A DNA stretch of 64,000 nucleotides. Origin: JAWPMT01 sp965601475 (GTDB taxonomy: Bacteria > Bacteroidota > Bacteroidia > Cytophagales > Cyclobacteriaceae). Shown piece by piece: positions 24,377 through 32,506 of this stretch. The notes beneath the pieces are model-generated. The model ran no database searches. It saw nothing but the letters and a program-made list of their open reading frames with translations, and was not told the DNA's origin. A program made the translations under genes and the position numbers. The DNA is taken from assembly GCA_965601475.1 (NCBI GenBank), contig OZ271832.1:4650001-4714000 (forward strand). The letters are read 5' to 3'. Within the stretch, counting starts at the first letter, position 1; every line of letters starts with the position of its first letter.

Positions 24377-25183
24377 ATGGTGCAAGCAATGCTATCGGAA
24401 GCAGAGATTCAGGCGATTGACGAGCTACTGGGAGAGACCAAATCCTTGTTTACCGATGGCTATAACAACGTAATCAAGGCGGCCTACCATCATGACTTTT
24501 TGCCCACCCTCGTTAGCCTATTGAAGAAAGTTTACTTTCAACGACGAGCCATCCATGACCCTCGCATTGTTGAAGCACTTCTTTCTATTTCTCTTTACAA
24601 CTGCAGCAATAAGTATTGTTATGTCATACATTCCGGATGGTTATTGCGTCAAGGATTGAGCTTTTCTCAAGTCACCAACATCAGGGAGTTTCTCGAGCTA
24701 CCTGATGAGCTACCCGATCATGAGCGCTTTTCTAAGTTGCTAAAGCTTTCATTTTTTGCTTTTCGCGAGAAGAATTTGTCCATTGAGAACCTGAGGGTGG
24801 TCCGTGAGTTGCTCTCTGAAGATGAGTTTTGGGACTTTGGCAATATCATTTCCCTCGGTCATTTCCTGGAATTCCTCGTCACCACATTCAGTGACGAGAT
24901 CAATCTCGAGAAGGAAGCAATCATTCGCGATAGCGGTGGTAGAACCTTGAAGGAGTTTGCGGATTTTGTCCAATACTATGAAGCGAAAGAGGCAAAGCTG
25001 GCCAGGGAATATCATCAAATTCCTGTTTTTGTGATTTGCTCTTACTGCAAAAGTCTAAAGGACATCGAAGGGAATTGGCATCCAATTGAGTCCATTATCA
25101 GTCGCCTTCCACCGGAATTGGCCTTCTCTCATGGCATCTGTGAAGACTGTCTGAAGAAATACACCGCAGCCACAGCATCTTGA
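24377..25183 (+). CDS. AhpD-like helical domain fused to a two-CxxC zinc-ribbon-like tail
   Basis: A 268-aa soluble protein. Residues 30-110 resemble an AhpD/carboxymuconolactone-decarboxylase helix bundle: DPRIVEALLSISLYNCSNKYCYVIHSGWLL contains Cys76, Cys81 and His85 in the place of that family's CxxC...H site, though spaced by four residues. After a helical stretch, the tail (about 219-262) reads ICSYCKSLKDIEGNW...SHGICEDC with Cys221/224 and Cys255/258. This tail is the small module often found at the end of PAS-domain sensors and receiver proteins. A redox or sensory role is possible but not shown. Monocistronic. An alternative start is ATG 24389. Confidence 0.7.
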   Translation: MVQAMLSEAEIQAIDELLGETKSLFTDGYNNVIKAAYHHDFLPTLVSLLKKVYFQRRAIHDPRIVEALLSISLYNCSNKYCYVIHSGWLLRQGLSFSQVTNIREFLELPDELPDHERFSKLLKLSFFAFREKNLSIENLRVVRELLSEDEFWDFGNIISLGHFLEFLVTTFSDEINLEKEAIIRDSGGRTLKEFADFVQYYEAKEAKLAREYHQIPVFVICSYCKSLKDIEGNWHPIESIISRLPPELAFSHGICEDCLKKYTAATAS

Positions 25184-25200
25184 AGCCTGCGGCCCTTCGT

Positions 25201-25494
25201 CTAACGATTGAGGTTCTTTTCTTCCAGGGTTACGTCCTTATCTTTCCTGTAGTGCATCTTGATAAATACCAGCACCTCCTCAGCTCCGGCATCCAGGCAA
25301 GCCTTTTGGGCGTCTTCAGCTATCCGTTGTACCTGTTCATAGGGTCCTTCGATAACAGTATCCATCGGAGTAACTAAATAGCGCAATCCAGATTCCTGTA
25401 TGACTGCAATGGCTTTGTCCACGAGGTCATATGTCTCTTTGCCTTCCGCTTTAGGAACGATCTGCAGTGAATAGTGAATTTTATGATTTGTCAT
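25201..25494 (-). CDS. Thiamine-binding (MTH1187/YkoF-like, DUF77) small protein
   Basis: A 97-aa ferredoxin-fold protein of the MTH1187/YqgV family that binds thiamine or its precursors in the cytoplasm. Features: MTNHKIHYSLQIVPKAEG start, ESGLRYLVTPMDTVIEGPYEQV core, and VLVFIKMHYRK at the end. The start at 25494 is fixed by an ATGA overlap with the stop of the flavoprotein gene upstream; a longer reading frame extends into that gene and is not coding. Coupled translation with that gene is likely. Confidence 0.85.
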   Translation of the reverse strand: MTNHKIHYSLQIVPKAEGKETYDLVDKAIAVIQESGLRYLVTPMDTVIEGPYEQVQRIAEDAQKACLDAGAEEVLVFIKMHYRKDKDVTLEEKNLNR

Positions 25495-26699
25495 TTTGCG
25501 TTTTTTAAATGTTCTGAAATTAGCCATCCCGCTGTCCAACAAGCCTGGAAGTTGAAGCCACCAGTAAGGGCATCGATATTGAGCGCTTCTCCACCCATGT
25601 AGAGGCCGGGAAATCGCTTTGCTTCCATGTTTTCCAAACTTACCTCTGAGAGCTCCACGCCGCCACAAGTCACAAACTCCTCTTTGAAGGTGCTTTTGCC
25701 AACGACCTGAAACCTGGACTGTATCAGCTCTTCGATCAGTCTGTTTTTGTCTTTTTTGGTCAGTTCGCTAAGAGGGGTTGTTTCTGAAATCCTGAGGTAT
25801 TGCAGCAGGTTCTCGAAATACCTTCTTGGACAACCAGGGATTCTTAAGTTACCGACCTGTTTCTTATGGCTGGAAGTAATTTGCATGGCCAGCCAGTTCC
25901 TGAATTGATCCGATGTCTGGTTGATGAAATTCACAATGATGTCGAACTGATAATCAACCCGTGCCAGCTCCTGGGCTCCCCAGGCAGATAGCTTGAGAAT
26001 GGCCGGGCCGCTCAGTCCCCAATGCGTAATGAGTAGCGGTCCTGCCTCTTTCAGTTTGGTCTTGACGACCTGCACGTTGGATTCCTCAAAGGAGATACCC
26101 TGGAGTTGCTTTAGTCTCTGGTCCTTTATGTTGAAGGTGAAGAGCGAAGGCACACGTGGCGCTAGTTTCAATCCCACATCAGCCAGCATAGACCAGGACT
26201 TCTCCGAGGCTCCCGTGGCCACTACGACCTTATCAAAAACCAACTCTTCCTTATTCACCAATAGAAGCCAGCCCTTGGGTGTGGAGCGGATATCCGATAC
26301 CAACTGTCCTCTATGAGTCTTAACTCCTAGGACCTGAGCCCTTTGGGTGAATAGGTCGACTATCGTTTTGGATTCATTGCTCTCCGGAAAGACGCGTAGA
26401 TCTTCTTCGGTTTTGGTTTTCACGCCATGCTCCAATAGCCAACGTCGCATTTCTGATGTGCCAAAACACGCGAACGGTTTGTAGAGTTTTTTGCTTCCCC
26501 TGGGGTAGAACGTTGTAAGCTCGGAGGGCTGCTCACGGGCATTGGTGACATTGCATCGGCCTCCACCAGAGACTTTCACTTTGCTCAGAACCTTTGCAGA
26601 CTTTTCGAAGATAGTGATGTCGGCGTGCTTGTTTTTCTCCGCGATATTGATGGCCGTGAAGAATCCTGTCGCCCCTCCTCCGATAATCGCAATCCTCAT
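25491..26699 (-). CDS. HI0933/YhiN-family flavoprotein
   Basis: FAD-binding protein of the HI0933 (BaiN/YhiN) family. N-terminal dinucleotide-binding GGGATGFFTAINIAE; the family signature KVSGGGRCNVTNA; DLRVFPESNES; VVVATGA; and the C-terminal GVELSEVSLENMEAKRFPGLYMGGEALNIDALTGGFN block (quoted here in parts: MGGEALNIDALTGG). 402 aa is the usual size. Members are listed as aminoacetone oxidases or reductases but the physiological substrate is not known. It overlaps by 4 nt with both neighbours (GNAT upstream, thiamine-binding protein downstream). Confidence 0.92.
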   Translation of the reverse strand: MRIAIIGGGATGFFTAINIAEKNKHADITIFEKSAKVLSKVKVSGGGRCNVTNAREQPSELTTFYPRGSKKLYKPFACFGTSEMRRWLLEHGVKTKTEEDLRVFPESNESKTIVDLFTQRAQVLGVKTHRGQLVSDIRSTPKGWLLLVNKEELVFDKVVVATGASEKSWSMLADVGLKLAPRVPSLFTFNIKDQRLKQLQGISFEESNVQVVKTKLKEAGPLLITHWGLSGPAILKLSAWGAQELARVDYQFDIIVNFINQTSDQFRNWLAMQITSSHKKQVGNLRIPGCPRRYFENLLQYLRISETTPLSELTKKDKNRLIEELIQSRFQVVGKSTFKEEFVTCGGVELSEVSLENMEAKRFPGLYMGGEALNIDALTGGFNFQACWTAGWLISEHLKNAK

Positions 26700-27229
26700 C
26701 TGGCGATGGTGTATAATATGTGTTCGGAAAGCGTATGACCTGGCGTGAGCGCGGGATGCAAGAAAGTGCCTTCATAGGTCATTCCAATTTTGCGCATCAC
26801 ATTTTCGGACCTCAGATTCTTCACAGTGGTGAAGGAAAAAATCTGCTTTAGGTCGAAGTTGGAAAAAGCCCAGTCGAGACATCCTTTTGCTCCTTCAGTG
26901 GCATAGCCCTTGTTCCAGTATGGCGACCCTAACCGCCATCCGATCTCGATTGCTGGTGTGAAAGTGGCTTTAAATTCAACCTTGCTTATCCCGATGAATC
27001 CAATCAAATCATCACTGGTCTTGAGGGTAACCGCGAAGAAGCAAAATCCAAAATCGTTGAATGACCGGAGCTGTTTTTGGATAAATGACAACGATACCTG
27101 TTCATTCTGTAGGGATGGAAAGAACTCCATGACCTTTGGGTCTTGATTGATTTCCAGAAGGCTGGGGAGATCTGTGTGATCCCAGGTTCTGAACTTCAAT
27201 CGACTTGTTTCAAAAACAGGCTCAGCCAT
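26696..27229 (-). CDS. GNAT acetyltransferase, RimJ/RimL type
   Basis: GCN5-related N-acetyltransferase of the RimJ/RimL group: starts FETSRLKFRTW, has IEIGWRLGSPYWNKGYATEG (acetyl-CoA pyrophosphate loop), and ends with NLRSENVMRKIGMTYEGT. 177 aa, typical. Acetyl acceptor unknown (ribosomal protein N terminus or small molecule). Translationally linked: the start is inside the last 8 nt of pth, and the stop overlaps the flavoprotein start. Confidence 0.9.
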   Translation of the reverse strand: MAEPVFETSRLKFRTWDHTDLPSLLEINQDPKVMEFFPSLQNEQVSLSFIQKQLRSFNDFGFCFFAVTLKTSDDLIGFIGISKVEFKATFTPAIEIGWRLGSPYWNKGYATEGAKGCLDWAFSNFDLKQIFSFTTVKNLRSENVMRKIGMTYEGTFLHPALTPGHTLSEHILYTIAR

Positions 27230-27782
27230 TGTGGAAATTCATAGCCCTTTCAATGCCTATGGCGGTGAAGGCAAGAATGGATTCGACGGCACGATCCAGG
27301 TGCAGCACGAGCTCTTCGACTTCTTTCTTGGAGAAATTGCTGAGTACGTAATCAACTTGATTGCCCTTGTGGAAGTCATCGCCGACACCAACACGCAGGC
27401 GTGGATAGTCCTGTCCGCCGGTGAGCTGCTCGATACTTTTAAGACCATTGTGTCCCCCTGCCGATCCTTTCTGTCGCATTCGCAGCTTTCCATAGGGTAG
27501 GGCGATATCATCCGTGACGACGAGGAGATTTTCTTTAGGGACCTTCAAATCTTTGAGCCAGTAGTTGACGGCCTTGCCGCTGAGGTTCATGTACGTCGTC
27601 GGTTTGATCAAATGCAACTGCCTGCCTTTGTGCTTGCCTTCGGCTTTGAACACGTAGCGCCCCTGGTCAAATTTGACATCTAATTTGTCGGCCAGTCGGT
27701 CGAGGACCAGAAAACCAATGTTGTGCCTGGTCATTTCATATTCCACGCCAATGTTGCCCAGTCCTACTATCAGGTACTTCAT
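27222..27782 (-). CDS. pth: Peptidyl-tRNA hydrolase
   Basis: Releases tRNA from peptidyl-tRNA that has dropped off the ribosome. Motifs: VGLGNIGVEYEMTRHNIGF with the catalytic His20, KPTTYMNLSGKAV (Asn), TDDIALPYGKLRMRQKGSAGGHNGLKSI (quoted in part: Asp and GGHNGLKS), and RVGVGDD. 186 aa is standard. It follows rplY, but a strong terminator lies between, so pth-GNAT-flavoprotein-thiamine protein may be its own transcript. Confidence 0.97.
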   Translation of the reverse strand: MKYLIVGLGNIGVEYEMTRHNIGFLVLDRLADKLDVKFDQGRYVFKAEGKHKGRQLHLIKPTTYMNLSGKAVNYWLKDLKVPKENLLVVTDDIALPYGKLRMRQKGSAGGHNGLKSIEQLTGGQDYPRLRVGVGDDFHKGNQVDYVLSNFSKKEVEELVLHLDRAVESILAFTAIGIERAMNFHNG

Positions 27783-27801
27783 ATTTCGGGATTCAACCTA
27801 A

Positions 27802-27829
27802 CAAAAAAAGTCCTGCCAAGGCAGGACTT
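27802..27829 (-). terminator. Rho-independent terminator after rplY
   Basis: On the minus strand AAGTCCTGCC, loop TT, GGCAGGACTT, followed directly by a run of seven T including the stem end. A perfect 10-bp stem between rplY and pth, as expected for the end of the prs-rplY transcript. Confidence 0.9.
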
Positions 27830-27850
27830 ATCAACTTTGCTTTATTTCTA

Positions 27851-28450
27851 TTAAGCTTCAGCTTCAGCTTCTTCCTCTTCAGCTTCTTCTCCAGTTTTTC
27901 CACGCATGGCTCTAGGCACTTCCACGGAGCATAGGGATACCAAAGGACTGTTCTGAATTTCGTAATCGCCTTGAGATAGTTCACGTACCTTGATGGTCTT
28001 TCCGAGTTTCAAATCGTTGATATCAATGGTAATGAATTCAGGCATATTGGCAGGAAGGGCTTTCACCTTCAGGTGCGTAAGCTTCATGATCAACTTTCCT
28101 CCGCTTTGTACACCTGGCGCATTACCTTCTGTCTTCAGCGGAATTTCCATGGTCACAGGCTTGTCGTCGAACAATTCCAAGAAATCAGCATGCAAAATGA
28201 CTTCACTCACTGGGTGAAATTGCAGGTCCTGCAATATTGCGCGCACTTTCTTTCCCTCGACGTTCAATTCGACGAATCTCGCTTCGGGTGTATAGACCAC
28301 ATCACGAAACAGGATCATGGGAGCATAGAAATGAGTTTGTTCTTTCCCTCCGTAGAGTACGCAAGGAACATTACCGTCGGCACGAAGTTGCTTAGCTTCT
28401 GTCTTGCCGAGATTTGCTCTGTTATACCCTATAATCTCAACAGTTTTCAT
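27851..28450 (-). CDS. rplY: 50S ribosomal protein L25/general stress protein Ctc
   Basis: Binds 5S rRNA in the large subunit. The long Ctc/TL5 form: N-terminal L25 domain (1-95; NLGKTEAKQLRADGNVPCVLYGG) and the C-terminal beta domain (96-185; VLHADFLELF upstream, VKALPANMPEFITIDINDLKLG, in parts). It ends with the acidic tail EEAEEEEAEAEA common in Bacteroidota. 199 aa. It follows prs by 5 nt, the conserved prs-rplY-pth order. Confidence 0.96.
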   Translation of the reverse strand: MKTVEIIGYNRANLGKTEAKQLRADGNVPCVLYGGKEQTHFYAPMILFRDVVYTPEARFVELNVEGKKVRAILQDLQFHPVSEVILHADFLELFDDKPVTMEIPLKTEGNAPGVQSGGKLIMKLTHLKVKALPANMPEFITIDINDLKLGKTIKVRELSQGDYEIQNSPLVSLCSVEVPRAMRGKTGEEAEEEEAEAEA

Positions 28451-28455
28451 AGTTA

Positions 28456-29400
28456 TTATTTGTTATTAATGTCTCTTATAAATAAGGAGCTGATGGACTC
28501 GTGGTCATGGATTTTGCGGATTCCCTTCGCAAAAAGATCCGCAACGGTCAGCACCTTAATCTTCTCTGATCGTTTTTGCTGGGGGATAGTATCTGATATG
28601 ATTACTTCCTCAAGCTCAGACCCTTCAATATTTTCATAAGCACTTCCTGAGAGCACGCCGTGTGTACATATGGCCCGTACCGATCTTGCACCCTTTTCTT
28701 TGAGGATTCCGGCGGCCTTGCAGATGGTACCGGCAGTATCGATCATATCATCCACCAGAACGACATCGCAGTCGGTTACATCCCCAATGACCTGCATCGA
28801 TGCTATCTCATTGGCTCGCTTCCGGTGCTTGTCACAGATTACCATATCCACTTTGAAGTACTTGGCATAAGTTCGAGCTCTGGCACTGCCGCCCACGTCC
28901 GGAGAGGCTATTATCAGGTTCTCTAGTCCCAGGCCATTGATGTACGGCACGAAAATGGAGGCCCCGTCGAGGTGATCTACAGGAAAGTCGAAGAATCCCT
29001 GAATTTGACCAGCGTGCAAGTCACAGGTCATGATCCTACCAGCTCCGGCGGCCGACAAAAGGTTGGCCATGAGCTTTGCGGCAATGGCCACGCGCGGTTT
29101 GTCCTTTCGGTCCTGCCGAGCATACCCATAGTAAGGAACCACCACCGTAACTGAAGACGCACTTGCTCTTTTCGCCGCGTCAGTCATCAGCAGCAACTCC
29201 ATGGTGTTTTCCGCAGGTGGCATTGTGGATTGGATGAGAAATACATCACACCCGCGTACTGTTTCTTCGAAGTAGAAGCTTATTTCTCCGTCGCTGAAGC
29301 GCCGAGAGCTGCATTTGCCGAGGGGTTTGCCGAAGTAGTGCGCAATTTTACCAGCGAGTACTTCGGTGCCTGTTCCTGCGAAAATCTTTACTGATGACAT
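28456..29400 (-). CDS. prs: Ribose-phosphate pyrophosphokinase
   Basis: Makes PRPP from ribose 5-phosphate and ATP for nucleotide, His and Trp synthesis. Seen: VKIFAGTGTEVLAGKIA start, RFSDGEISFYFEETVRG, YYGYARQDRKDKPR (ATP-binding loop), the PRPP loop VVLVDDMIDTAGTICKAA, and CDLHAGQIQGFFD. ATG at 29400 gives 314 aa, in line with the class I enzyme; an upstream in-frame start at 29412 adds four residues and is less likely. First gene of prs-rplY, 51 nt after tRNA-Gln. Confidence 0.97.
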   Translation of the reverse strand: MSSVKIFAGTGTEVLAGKIAHYFGKPLGKCSSRRFSDGEISFYFEETVRGCDVFLIQSTMPPAENTMELLLMTDAAKRASASSVTVVVPYYGYARQDRKDKPRVAIAAKLMANLLSAAGAGRIMTCDLHAGQIQGFFDFPVDHLDGASIFVPYINGLGLENLIIASPDVGGSARARTYAKYFKVDMVICDKHRKRANEIASMQVIGDVTDCDVVLVDDMIDTAGTICKAAGILKEKGARSVRAICTHGVLSGSAYENIEGSELEEVIISDTIPQQKRSEKIKVLTVADLFAKGIRKIHDHESISSLFIRDINNK

Positions 29401-29420
29401 GCTTTCCCTCAAAATAAATG

Positions 29421-29443
29421 TTCCCGACTGATTTAGCCGGGAA
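29421..29443 (-). terminator. Hairpin between tRNA-Gln and prs
   Basis: TTCCCG and CGGGAA pair around an 11-nt loop in which CT and AG can add two pairs. On the minus strand it is followed by a T-rich stretch (CATTTATTTTG). It could end the tRNA transcript or lie in the prs leader. Confidence 0.4.
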
Positions 29444-29451
29444 CTTTGCTG

Positions 29452-29524
29452 TTGGCCTACTAGGGCTCGAACCTAGACTCTTCTGAACCAAAATCAGACG
29501 TGTTGCCAGTTACACCATAGGCCA
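29452..29524 (-). tRNA. tRNA-Gln (anticodon TTG)
   Basis: Full cloverleaf on the minus strand: acceptor TGGCCTA/TAGGCCA with discriminator A, D arm, anticodon stem TCTGA/TCAGA with loop TTTTGGT (anticodon TTG, at 29489-29491), and T arm CTAGG-TTCGAGC-CCTAG. The weak U1-A72 pair is typical of glutamine tRNAs. CCA is not encoded. Confidence 0.96.
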
Positions 29525-29653
29525 AAACGGACGGCAAAATTATCTTTTCTTCTCAAAAGATAAAAACCCTATATGAAGAAAGTTTGGTTGCCGCGTGCTT
29601 ACCAACGAAAAAAGGTTCTGTCATCCAATAATATGGAGACAGCAGCCAAAATA

Positions 29654-29677
29654 AAAAGCCCCTGGACTGGGGCTTTT
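29654..29677. terminator. Terminator downstream of the three-module protein gene
   Basis: AAAAGCCCC, loop TGGACT, GGGGCTTTT: a 9-bp stem with A and T runs on both sides, 45 nt after the stop of the gene at 29722-30963 (minus). It can work in both directions and isolates the tRNA-Gln unit. Confidence 0.85.
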
Positions 29678-29721
29678 ATTCCTCATTGTAAACAACCAAT
29701 TCCTAAAATGAAGAGTATTTC

Positions 29722-30963
29722 TTAGTCAAAATCGATAGACTCCACTTCCTCCCAGGGGATGTAAGTAGGCCTTGAATTTTCGAATACCAGTATTCCAGTG
29801 TTTTTCTCGGTAACATCCTGACTTTCCTCCAATCGAAGCTTCATACCATTTTTCAATTCCACTTCTGAATACCGGTAGCTCTTGGGTGCTATGCTTTTTA
29901 CGTTCCTAAAGGGGATGATATATTCCAGATCGTCATCCTGTCCATGTAATATTTCGATATCGAATTCTTCGTCGAGGTCAAAGATGATTCTTCCCTTAAG
30001 CGAGCCTTGCCGTGTGTTGACCACTCCTGAGATAGGTTCCTTGTCCTTGAAGTCATTGTAAGCTTTGCCGCTACTGGGAGGGGTCGTGAAAGTGACTTTT
30101 TCAAAGTCTCTCCATCGAATATCAACACGGCCCACACCTTCTATGGTGACAATGATACCGTCGTTGTCGCTGTTGACATCATTGCTACCTCTGAGAGTCA
30201 TGTCTCTTCCGGATTTCAAGACAATTCCCGCTCTGTTTCCCAGATTTTCTATTGAAGCGATTTTACCGAAGGGGATGGATACATCTCCGTCGTAGGTATC
30301 ACCGTCAAGGACATCGGTCGATACACGTTCATCATGATCCCATTGAACAAAACCGGTGAATTCTCCATAATCCGTTTCCACTGTGCCATAAAGAGGTTCT
30401 CCAAATTTTCGATCCAATTTCTTCGGGGTGGGGATGAATTCAATTTCTTCTATACGGCTCCAACTGATCTCAACCTCACCAATTTCCTCATCAAGGATTC
30501 TGATCCTGGTGCCGATGTCATTGTAGCCATCACCATCCACCTCGAATCGTGTGCCATCTCGGAGTTCTACCTCTACATCGTTTCTTCGATATACTTTCAA
30601 CGACTTGAGCTCACCGAATTGACAACTGAACTGATGTGTGAAAGACCTTCGTCCCCAACGATCACCCCAATTGCTGCTGAACCAGGTGGACACCTGGTCT
30701 CCCCAGTCGCTTCTCCGTCTAAGGTCTTCTATATCCTCACGGCTCAGGTAATCAATATTGGGATTGTCGGTCTTGGAGCTGTTGAACATATCTGTCCAGT
30801 AAATCTCTTCCTTACCCCACCGGAGTGGACCCTCATAGATGCGACCTTCTTCGGTACTGATACGCCCATAGATAAATCCTTGATCCTGTGCGCGGGCTTC
30901 TTGCGGCAACATGACAAACTGAAGTGCCAGTACAACTACGTAAGACTTGATTAGGTGATTCAT
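29722..30963 (-). CDS. Secreted three-module beta-rich protein, paralogue A
   Basis: Family not recognised. 413 aa with a signal peptide (about 1-25, ending ARAQ). The mature protein is three tandem modules of about 100-130 residues. Each starts with a segment like FIYGRISTEEGRIYEGPLRW or YGTVETDYGEFTGFVQWDHD, goes on to 'IPF..I.SI', then 'EVELKNGM...L....DV...N.GI.V', and closes with 'I.W..VE.I.F'. Module 1 has an extra Asp/Arg/Trp-rich insert (about 65-110). The pattern resembles small beta-barrel (PRC-barrel or SH3-like) repeats but that is a guess. A close paralogue (34324-35583) lies across the signalling genes. No catalytic motif is seen. Confidence 0.78.
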   Translation of the reverse strand: MNHLIKSYVVVLALQFVMLPQEARAQDQGFIYGRISTEEGRIYEGPLRWGKEEIYWTDMFNSSKTDNPNIDYLSREDIEDLRRRSDWGDQVSTWFSSNWGDRWGRRSFTHQFSCQFGELKSLKVYRRNDVEVELRDGTRFEVDGDGYNDIGTRIRILDEEIGEVEISWSRIEEIEFIPTPKKLDRKFGEPLYGTVETDYGEFTGFVQWDHDERVSTDVLDGDTYDGDVSIPFGKIASIENLGNRAGIVLKSGRDMTLRGSNDVNSDNDGIIVTIEGVGRVDIRWRDFEKVTFTTPPSSGKAYNDFKDKEPISGVVNTRQGSLKGRIIFDLDEEFDIEILHGQDDDLEYIIPFRNVKSIAPKSYRYSEVELKNGMKLRLEESQDVTEKNTGILVFENSRPTYIPWEEVESIDFD

Positions 30964-31015
30964 TGCTTTGCTGTTTAGTTTCCTGATGTGCCAACAGCCT
31001 TAGGAGAGAAATCAA

Positions 31016-31038
31016 CAGATCGGGAACATCCCGATCTG
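31016..31038. promoter_or_regulatory. Perfect 10-bp inverted repeat (CAGATCGGGA ... TCCCGATCTG)
   Basis: Arms CAGATCGGGA and TCCCGATCTG with a 3-nt loop, ACA, about 53 bp upstream of the start of paralogue A. No T run follows it on either strand, so it is more likely an operator or leader hairpin than a terminator. Confidence 0.55.
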
Positions 31039-31159
31039 CTGAAAAGCATTTGAGTTTTTGACCTAAGGGCATCCACTAATTGTGAATGGTTGACCCTTCG
31101 AAGATGAAGTACTTTGCTTTATATAAAAAGTTACTTCCGATGAGGTGGGCCCTCACCTT

Positions 31160-31174
31160 ACCGAATCGGGATAT
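31160..31174. repeat. 15-mer ACCGAATCGGGATAT, copy 1
   Basis: The same 15 bases occur at 35649-35663. Both copies lie upstream of the three-module paralogues (about 197 and 66 bp before their starts). The core CCGAATCGG is an inverted repeat around one base. Confidence 0.5.
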
Positions 31175-31298
31175 CGCATGGATGTAATGTTCAGGAAAAA
31201 GCCAGGGAAAAGTCTGAGTAGCGACAACCTTCTTGAAATCAATTGCGGGAAGTATACGTACTACACTGTGTTGCTTTTTGCACTATACAATTATTGCT

Positions 31299-32504
31299 AT
31301 GGAAGTATTGGATTATTCTCCTGCTTTGACAGTAGAAGAAATCGAGCGGCTTGGGGCCTTGGACGATTATGGTCTGATGGAGACACTCCCTGAAAAGGAG
31401 TATGACGATATCACCAAATTAGCCGCATTCATCTGCAAAACACCCATCAGCCAAATAACGCTGGTAGGGGATACCCATACCTGGTACAAGTCCAGTCACG
31501 GGATGGATGTACAGGTGGCGCCAAAGGAAATCAGCATCTGTGCTCATACCATCGCCAATCCCAACCAGGCCTTGGAAGTCGGGAACCTGTCTGAGGACGA
31601 TCGTTTTGCCGCCTTCCCCTATGTAGGGACTAAGGAGAATGATGTGTCGTTTTATGCGGGGGTTCCATTGATCAGTCCCGAAGGACATGCTTTGGGAGCA
31701 CTTTGTGTTGTGGATTATGAACCACGTAAGTTGAGTGATACCCAGAAGGACACACTGCAGGTGCTATCCAGACAGATCATCCAACTTTTTGAGTTGCACA
31801 AAGCCAACAGGAAACAGCAGGTATTGAACAAAGAGTTGGAACTCAGGAATGAGAACCTCAGACGATTTGCTATGGTAGCGGCGCATGATATCAAGGCGCC
31901 TCTCGGTAAGATTCGAATGGCAACGGATATGATTCTCACAGACCACGCTTCGGAACTGGGAGGTGAGGTGTTGGACATGTTGTCATTGGTAAACAGATCA
32001 TCCGATCACCTGCAACACCTCATCCAGGATATTCTTGATCAAAGTAAGGAGGCGCACCTCCTGGCGAAACATAAACGCAGGATTGATTTGGGTGATTTCC
32101 TGGCCTCAATTGCGGAGGTCTCCGACCTGGCACACCAGGCTAAGTTTAGCTTTCAGCAGGCTCAGGGAGAGATAACGGCTAACACGGTGGCTCTGGAGCA
32201 AATTTTTCTCAACCTCTTTTCAAATGCCATCAAGTACAACAGTAAGGAGTTTCCTGAAATTCAGGTCATATTCGAGGAAGAGGAGGAACAATATACCTTC
32301 CAGGTAATTGACAATGGTGATGGTGTTGCATCGGAGGATGCATCCATATTCAACCTCTTTAAGACGGGAGACCATAAAGGAAAAGATGGTTTAGGTGTTG
32401 GATTGTCCACAGTGCAGCGACTTGTGGAGGGCTTAGGTGGAGATATCACCTATAGCTCCACATTGGGACTGGGCACGACCTTCATTTTCAGCGTTGCCAG
32501 GTAA
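31299..32504 (+). CDS. GAF-domain sensor histidine kinase
   Basis: Cytoplasmic sensor kinase of 401 aa without membrane segments. GAF domain about 20-165 (CAHTIANPNQALEVGNL, FYAGVPLISPEGHALGALCVVD), a coiled linker, HisKA with phospho-acceptor His196 in AAHDIKAPL, and HATPase: N box NLFSNAIKYN, G1 DNGDGV, G2 GKDGLGVGLSTV. The ATG at 31299 is used; codons before it (from 31233) do not look coding. No adjacent receiver on the same strand; it is convergent with the LytTR regulator gene with 2 nt between them. Signal and partner unknown. Confidence 0.92.
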   Translation: MEVLDYSPALTVEEIERLGALDDYGLMETLPEKEYDDITKLAAFICKTPISQITLVGDTHTWYKSSHGMDVQVAPKEISICAHTIANPNQALEVGNLSEDDRFAAFPYVGTKENDVSFYAGVPLISPEGHALGALCVVDYEPRKLSDTQKDTLQVLSRQIIQLFELHKANRKQQVLNKELELRNENLRRFAMVAAHDIKAPLGKIRMATDMILTDHASELGGEVLDMLSLVNRSSDHLQHLIQDILDQSKEAHLLAKHKRRIDLGDFLASIAEVSDLAHQAKFSFQQAQGEITANTVALEQIFLNLFSNAIKYNSKEFPEIQVIFEEEEEQYTFQVIDNGDGVASEDASIFNLFKTGDHKGKDGLGVGLSTVQRLVEGLGGDITYSSTLGLGTTFIFSVAR

Positions 32505-32506
32505 AG

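Larger units (their letters stand above)
30964..31298. other. 335-bp intergenic region between divergent genes
   Basis: Lies between paralogue A (minus) and the GAF kinase (plus). It contains a perfect inverted repeat at 31016-31038, a short AGGTG/CACCT hairpin near 31143-31158 and the shared 15-mer at 31160-31174. No credible reading frame. Probably holds both promoters; no exact TAnnTTTG box was found. Confidence 0.6.
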
